Positions 58,363 through 64,000 of a stretch of 64,000 bases of DNA are shown piece after piece; position 1 is the first letter of the stretch, and every line of letters begins with the position of its first letter. The notes below the pieces were generated by a model. That model made no database searches, was not told the origin of the DNA, and worked only from the letters and a program-made list of their open reading frames with translations. Source of the DNA: Macrothele yani. Its lineage: Eukaryota; Arthropoda; Arachnida; Araneae; Macrothelidae. The DNA lies in assembly GCA_039090855.1 (NCBI GenBank), contig CM077007.1, positions 20,323,515-20,387,514 of the forward strand. The letters run 5' to 3'. Position numbers and translations under genes: made by a program.

Positions 58363-59579
58363 CACTGAGTGGCCACTTTATTATGACCACCCCCTCAGTA
58401 TTTCATTGGACCACCTTTTGCCTTTGATACTGCATCAGTTCTTCGTGGCATGGACTCCACGAGATGCTGATAGGTGGTTTGTGGAATCTGCGACCTTGCT
58501 TGATGAATGGCACTTTCTAGGAGTGTGAGATTGCAGGGTTGTGGATCCAGCTGTCTGATGACTCGTTCAATTCATCCCACAAATTCTCAATGAGGTTGAG
58601 ATCTGGAGATTGTGGGGGCCATCTAAGCAAAGTAAACTCACCGGCATGTTTCTGAAACCAATCCTTTACAATACGAGCACTATGGCAGGACATATTATCT
58701 TGTTGAAAGTAGCCATCGCCATTGGGATAAACCATCCACATGACAGAATGCACTTGGTCCACAACGATGTTTAGATATGATGTGCCAGTCAGACATTGAT
58801 CAACACGAATTAAAGGGCCCAAAGCATGCCAAGAAAACATTCCCCAAACCATAATGTTACCTCCACCAGCTTGAAGGGTTGCAGCAATGCATTTGGGGTC
58901 CATGCTTTCGTGCAGTTTCTGCCAAATTCGCACTCGGCCATCGGCATGGTGCAACTGAAAACATGATTCATCGGACCACATAATTTGTTTCCAATTATCG
59001 ACTGTCCAATCCCTGTGCTGCTGTGCAAACTGGAGATGTTTTCTCTTGCTAACTGCAGACAGCAAAGGTGTTCAAACAGGCCTTCGGCTGCCATATCCCA
59101 TCCGATGCAGTGTACGGCAAAGAGTGCGTACAGAGATCATTTGAGCGGATCCTTGATTAAAATGGTCTTTAATTTGCTGCACTGTTGCCCTTCTGTTGTC
59201 TATTACCAGTCTGGACACTCTCTGTTCCGCCCGAGCAGTCACTAGTCGATGACGACCACACGTTGCACGTAGAGACCCAGTTTTTTGGCTGACAGTCCAG
59301 TCTTTAAACACTTTAACAACCGCTGCTCTGGAACATTTCACGAATGCGGTGGTTTCGAGGATACTCACTCCATGGCTCTGAGCTCCTACAATCATCCCAC
59401 GTTGAAAGTCCGTCAAATTGCATTTTATACCCATCTCGTCACCCAAAAATCACTTCTACTACTGTCGCAAGCACTAAGCTTTCCCTTTTTATACTAGCCT
59501 CGCCCTCTTTTGGCAACAGCATGCAGCCATAGCTCATTTGCTTAAAACTTTCGGGTCATAATAAAGTGGCTACTTAGTG
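58363..59579 (-). mobile_element. Tc1-like transposon copy F (best preserved)
   Basis: A 1217-bp element with inverted termini CACT(G/A)AGT(G/A)GCCACTTTA and ATTATGACC, flanked by TA (58361-58362 and 59580-59581). Confidence 0.94.
58395..59446 (-). pseudogene. Tc1-family transposase, copy F (two lesions)
   Basis: The start at 59446 (or a Met a few codons on) gives MGDEMGIKCNLTDFQRGMIV, then FVKCSRAAVVKVFKDW (helix-turn-helix) and RRATVQQIKDHFNQGSAQMI (second DNA-binding half). One in-frame TGA follows SRRPV at about 59069. The catalytic core is intact: IMWSDESCFQLHHADGRVRI, GYFQQDNMSCHSARIVKDWF and WPPQSPDLNLIENLWDELNE carry all three acids with DD34E spacing. A one-base shift near 58545 then throws the frame off; the C-terminus reads VESMPRRTDAVSKAKGGPMK before a stop at 58395. 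About 350 codons in all, normal for Tc1 proteins. This is the least damaged transposase in the window. Confidence 0.92.
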
Positions 59580-59604
59580 TATAAACTGAACTAGCAAATT
59601 ATTA

Positions 59605-60700
59605 TATATGTACACCTACCTAATAATGTGTTGCTCTACCTTTTGCTCTCACAACAGCAGCCAGATGCCTTGGTAAGGACTCAATGAGGTGCTGAAAGCA
59701 TGGAGGTGGTACTGTTGCCCATGAAGTGAGGATCACCTGTTTTAGAACAGCGACCATTTTCAGTAGGGGTTGGTAGGCTCAAACAGATCTTCCCAATTTG
59801 TTTCATAAATTCTCAATGGGATTGAGGTCTAGCGATCGAGGGAGACATTCGAGTGTGGTAAACTCCCTTGAATGCTCATGGAGCCAATTCATCACCACTC
59901 AGAAAACTTGTGATGTGTGCATTGCCCTGTTGAAAAATGGCGTCATGGTGAGGAAAGTGAATTGTTATGAATGCGTGTATGGTTGGCAAAGATGTTCACA
60001 TACCTTGCGCTGGAGACAGAGGCCTTGACTGGTACGAGGGACTGCAAGTGCTCATCTAAATTCACCCTAAACTGTTATACCACCTCCACCTTCCTGTATG
60101 ATCTCAACTTGGCAAGCTGGAGAGATGTGTTGCACAAAGGAAGAGCACATGGTTTATGCCACACACGCTTTCCCATGGATCATCATGGTACAGTTGAAAT
60201 CATAATTTGTCAGACCATGTGATGTGCTTCCAGTTCTTCGTACACTAGTTGTGATAGGCTTTTGCAAACTGCAGCATAATCTTTCAGTGCCTTGCCATTA
60301 ACAAGGGGGTACAATGTGGACGTTGACTACTATGATCTATTTGTTTTATTGGTACAATGGATAATCTTTGTGCATAAACTTGTGAATGTGCCCTCATTAA
60401 ATTCCAATGTTATCTGCTCTGCGGTAGCTGTACAATTCATTCTAATGATGTGGGGCAATCTGCGCTCACCCCAAGAGTCAATTGCAGGTTTACAGCCGCA
60501 TTTCTCTTGTTTGTTGGAGGATTTGTTGTATTTCATATTGTCTTGATGTACACTTGTGATGGTCTGACATAGAAATGCCAACGTTTCAGGAGTTGAGGAG
60601 ATTCAACTACGCGACTGCTGAAATGCAGCTTCACTCAGGCCACTGTCATACCCACTTATGTCACTGCCTTTACCCATAATTTCTTTTCTCTGTGACTGGT
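59605..60700 (-). pseudogene. Tc1-like transposase relic, copy G
   Basis: N-terminal part: CGCKPAIDSWGERRLPHIIR and TATAEQITLEFNEGTFTS (paired-like domain, as in RKPAxDxRxERRL and ATxxQLxxEFNEG). C-terminal part: PRSLDLNPIENL, TVPPPCFQHLIESLPRHLAA and RAKGRATHY before a stop. The central catalytic region is scrambled. No clear terminal repeats. Confidence 0.78.
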
Positions 60701-61199
60701 TGCCAATGCATAGAGATCTGCTCTATTTATTGGAATTGCCAGTTTCAGCATCCCATGTGACTGGACGTGATACTTCTGCTTTGCATATGGTTATCGGGGT
60801 GTATATAATAATTTGTCCATTCAATGTATGTTATAGATCAGTCTTCTTCATCTATCATGGAAAGATTGAGACCCCCATGAACAATAGTTCCCTATTTGTA
60901 TTTGTTTCATGCTAGCTGTCGAATCCAGATCATTGTTTCAGCGTATTCTGTTGATGTTTCTTTCGTGCTACTCGTATCAGTTGGGGATAGCTATCAAATC
61001 CAGATAATTGTTTTATGTTTTCCCATTGGTGTTTGTTTCATTGATTCCCATTGATGTCTGTTTTGTACACCTTGAATCAGTTGATGATGGCTCTCAAATA
61101 CAGTTGATTATTTTATGGTGTAAATCCATTTGATGCACAGCCTGCCACTCTTCCTCTTCCATTTAGAGTGATCTGTGGCAATCTGTCTGTTGTCATATT
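60701..61199. other. Spacer with diverged short repeats
   Basis: CTATCAAATCCAGAT and TTGATGTCTGTTT-like words recur two to three times between 60910 and 61130 at ~70-base spacing, a weak tandem repeat. No gene. Confidence 0.4.
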
Positions 61200-61500
61200 T
61201 CATCATCATCAAGAACCATTCTCTATTCACTGCTAGATGAAGGGTTTCTCAAGTATCATCCTATGTCTGGAGCAGTTCTCTTCCATGTCACTCTGACATG
61301 CTTTCGAATTTTATCTACTCATCTCCCACATGGTCTTCTGATACTTTTCCTGTTCCTTAGTATCCAGTCCAGAATTTCAGTTAACCACTGGTCTTTAATT
61401 CTTCAAGCAGTATGTCCAGCCCATTGTCACATGAGAGTCTACTTTGATATACTGTGTTCAAATTTTGTGTTGGTCTGCTGGTCCAGGACTACTAAAAGTC
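61200..61500 (-). pseudogene. Antisense LINE C-terminal fragment
   Basis: Parallels 8960-9405: RRPCGR then VDKIRKHVRVTWKRTAPD on the minus strand, the RGRPxxxWxDxI-like tail of RTE-type proteins. Stops present. Confidence 0.55.
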
Positions 61501-62643
61501 GAGTTGAACCACTAAAATCAAACTTACGGTGTTGCAATAGACTAGTAACTTTTTTCAGGTAAGCATTAATGAAGGAAAATTTCTAAGCAAAATATGTTGA
61601 AAGTGAGCAGCCCCAGGCTAGTGTGAAAAGCTACAAATTTGGAAGCCAGCCAAATGTGTTTCTGGTAGGAATTCCTGTTGCACTGTGAGAACATTTGGAG
61701 GAGAGTGTAGTAACTCTGTTGTTAGTGCAAGGAATCTTGGGATGGGAAGTGTGTTGTTGCAGTGGCTGGCTGGGAAACATCAGTTTAAAATGCAGCAACT
61801 TAGGTTTATTTTGCATTTGTGGATGGCAATTAATTAGATTCCATTAAAATGTGGCATTATAGCATTTGTTTCAAACTTCAATCAAAACAAAAGAAGAGCA
61901 TGTGAATTCAAAAACATTTGTGATAGAAAATATGATTGCGATCAGTGATCATGTACATTCTAGCAGCAGTGGCTAAAGATTTGAGTTGTCTCCAGCACAT
62001 TTCTAAAGTGGACAAAATGTTCTGTTTACTTTGTAAATATTCAAAGCTTGCTGATAAAGAGTCAGCATTTATTACTAGATGCGTTAACTTCAAAACTGAT
62101 TCCATGAATGCACATGCATCCAGTATATTCCCATAATCAGCTAATAATATATATATATATATATAAGGCTATGCTTTACTGTATTCTGCCTTGAAGAAGG
62201 GAAACAAAACTAATCTAATACAATATGCATATTAAATGCATTAATATTTGTGTCATTTGTGTGTCACCAACTTTTGGTATACACTGGTCTGCAGGACAAG
62301 TGAAGTTATTTTTTCCAAAATTCTACCACTTTATGTATCAAATGATTATCATCACTGCCAAATGCAGCAGCTGTTACTAAGGGATATTTTCGAGTTTTGA
62401 ATATCGGGAATAGCTAAAGAATTTCAGTAAATTCTGAGAAAGCGGATTTGTTTTAGTTTAATGCATTTTCAGAGGTAAGTGCCACAAAAGATGGCCTCCA
62501 GCCACACAGCAAAAAAGATGACAGCTCTGTAGATTTATCTAAGAAGGAGCATGACAGGATTCTCCTGGGCCATAACTCGAAGGGACATTTGTGGACAAGT
62601 TAAAAGGGGATGGTTCAGTGGTCATGACAGCATGCCCAATCAC

Positions 62644-62702
<59 letters not shown>

Positions 62703-62823
62703 GTGGTAGAGGGACCTGCAATTTTATCCCAGCTCCTTGCAAGTGCTGATGAGAGCACTGAAAAGCACTCGTAGGAGACATATCACGCCAACGTGACTCC
62801 ATCTAGGGCAGTTGATAAAACAT
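61501..62823. other. Spacer with simple repeats
   Basis: No gene seen. (TA)n at 62147-62163 and (CT)n(CA)n at 62641-62700. Confidence 0.5.
62641..62700. repeat. (CT)n-(CA)n microsatellite
   Basis: CT units followed by CA units. Confidence 0.95.
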
Positions 62824-62825
62824 AT

Positions 62826-63054
62826 GGCCGCCCCGGTGGCGCAGTGGTCTAAGGCGCTGGCCTCTGATCATTCGTCCGTAAGGGGTCCGGGTTCAAATCC
62901 CGGTCAGGCATGGATGTTGTGTTTGTCTTACGGCACTGGCTCTCTCCCTTCCCTGGAACCAGTGACCCTAAATTAGGGACGGGCGACTGCTTATAGCCCA
63001 TTGAGTTGCTCACGGTGGCCGTTAAACCTCCAATAAAAAAAAAAAAAAAAAAAG
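62826..63054 (+). mobile_element. tRNA-derived SINE, copy 8 (full length)
   Basis: The best consensus-like copy: head GCCGCCCCGGTGGCGCAGTG, A-box GTGGTCTAAGGCGCTGG, B-box GGTTCAAATCCCGG, full body and a pure A tail of about 20. Target duplication not evident. Confidence 0.92.
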
Positions 63055-64000
63055 GACCCAGCGTACACATTTGTATTTGGGTAATAGAAGTAAACACTTG
63101 ACATTGGCTTCACTGTGCTCATATTTTTCTTCTGTCATTTGTGAGTGGACAAATAAGAAGTAATAATCTTATCAAAATTTTCATGGGTGCATGAGATAAT
63201 ATTTTAGAAGATTATGGCTAATTTGGGCACACATTCTCAAAAAGGTTTGCCATCCCTGGTTTGGGTTTTCTGTATGCCATAAATTGCTATTTAAAAAAAC
63301 ACTTAGATTTTTTTTTTTTTTTCACTACTATCCCTTGAGTAGAGATGATCACACTTTTATACACAGCTATTCAGGACCTATTTGAGAAACCATCAGCCCC
63401 ATTAAGACACTTAGTCTGAAGTACTCCTAGCACCCAATGCTGGAGACAGTAGAAATCATGGGGCAACTGCCAGAAACAGCTCAGATACCAAAGGGCCAAT
63501 TTTTTGGACACTCATCAGTGCACAAGTGTTATATTCATTACAAACTTAGGAAAAGTCCCGAATTGGATGGGTCGCGGCAGAGAGTTGAACCCCTAACTAT
63601 GTCACAGCAGTTTTCCAGCTATGTGCTACAAAATGTTCATTTAAAAATGGGAAAACAGTGTGCATCACTTTTCCAAGCACAAAATAAATATTGAGAACAA
63701 CACTTACAGAGGTCTTCAAGCAAGCCAGTGAATAAAGAAATAAATGACGAAGAGCACAAGGATTAAAAAAAAAGTGGACATATTAAAAATTATTTGTAAT
63801 CTTCTTTAGGAAAAAATCTTATCTAAGATTTATCTTTTTATTTCACACTAATTTGTTTCATTCCCTAATCCTAAAGAATCATAGCAGGATTTATATGCCT
63901 ACAGTGATGCTGTGTGATTGGAAAAAGACATCATAGCATGACATATGGTAAGTGCCAAGACAAGTAAAAGTAATGGCTGCCTTTTTCCAGTCATACAGCA
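63055..64000. other. Spacer, nothing recognised
   Basis: AT-rich. No exon of the USP48-like gene, no repeats beyond short homopolymers. Confidence 0.5.

Overview
This is an AT-rich eukaryotic window that is almost entirely repeats and intron. The content (many Tc1/mariner transposon families, hAT-like elements, an RTE-type LINE, a Penelope-like element, a tRNA-derived SINE family, foldback elements) and a host gene split by a large intron suggest an invertebrate animal, probably an arthropod; a chelicerate is plausible. The species call is inference only.

Only two host-gene pieces are convincing. Exons at 30073-30186 and 45677-45798 (both + strand) join in phase and encode part of a DUSP domain that I attribute to a USP48-like ubiquitin-specific protease. 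The 15.5-kb intron between them holds a 1.5-kb foldback element, a 5.9-kb palindrome and a three-level nest of DNA transposons. Earlier and later exons were not found in the window.

Layout. 1-3.1 kb: no gene seen. 3.1-5.4 kb: a SINE with target duplications, then a broken RTE-like LINE (endonuclease plus N-terminal RT). 6.1-8.6 kb: the 5' part of a Penelope-like element with an upstream hammerhead-like motif, split by a 1.2-kb hAT-like element with an 8-bp target duplication. 9-10.4 kb: an antisense LINE tail and a Tc1 relic. 11.4-14.5 kb: a 3.1-kb foldback element with 9-bp target duplications, carrying a SINE and a palindromic TTAA MITE. 14.5-18.2 kb: SINEs and spacer. 18.2-19.4 kb: Tc1 copy A. 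20.8-22.7 kb: a ~140-bp tandem array interrupted by a second TTAA MITE, a microsatellite and a CRE-rich duplicated block. 23.1-26.3 kb: Tc1 copy C, a different tRNA-like SINE, a Tc1 fragment and a hAT-like MITE. 29.5-45.8 kb: a MITE, exon 1, the foldback/palindrome intron and exon 2. 46.4-48.9 kb: Tc1 copy B containing a hAT element that itself contains a SINE. 50.6-60.8 kb: six more Tc1-like copies, two with clear terminal inverted repeats. 61-64 kb: a LINE fragment, microsatellite, a full-length SINE and spacer.

The strongest novelty candidates are two related foldback elements (11401-14488 and 30885-32417). They have different short-repeat termini, the same ~115-bp core repeat and perfect 9-bp target duplications, as in MULE-type foldback elements. 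The nearly identical 5.9-kb palindrome in the USP48-like intron and TTAA MITEs carrying CRE/YY1-like motifs are also notable. No transposase in the window appears intact; the least damaged is the Tc1 copy at 58363-59579.
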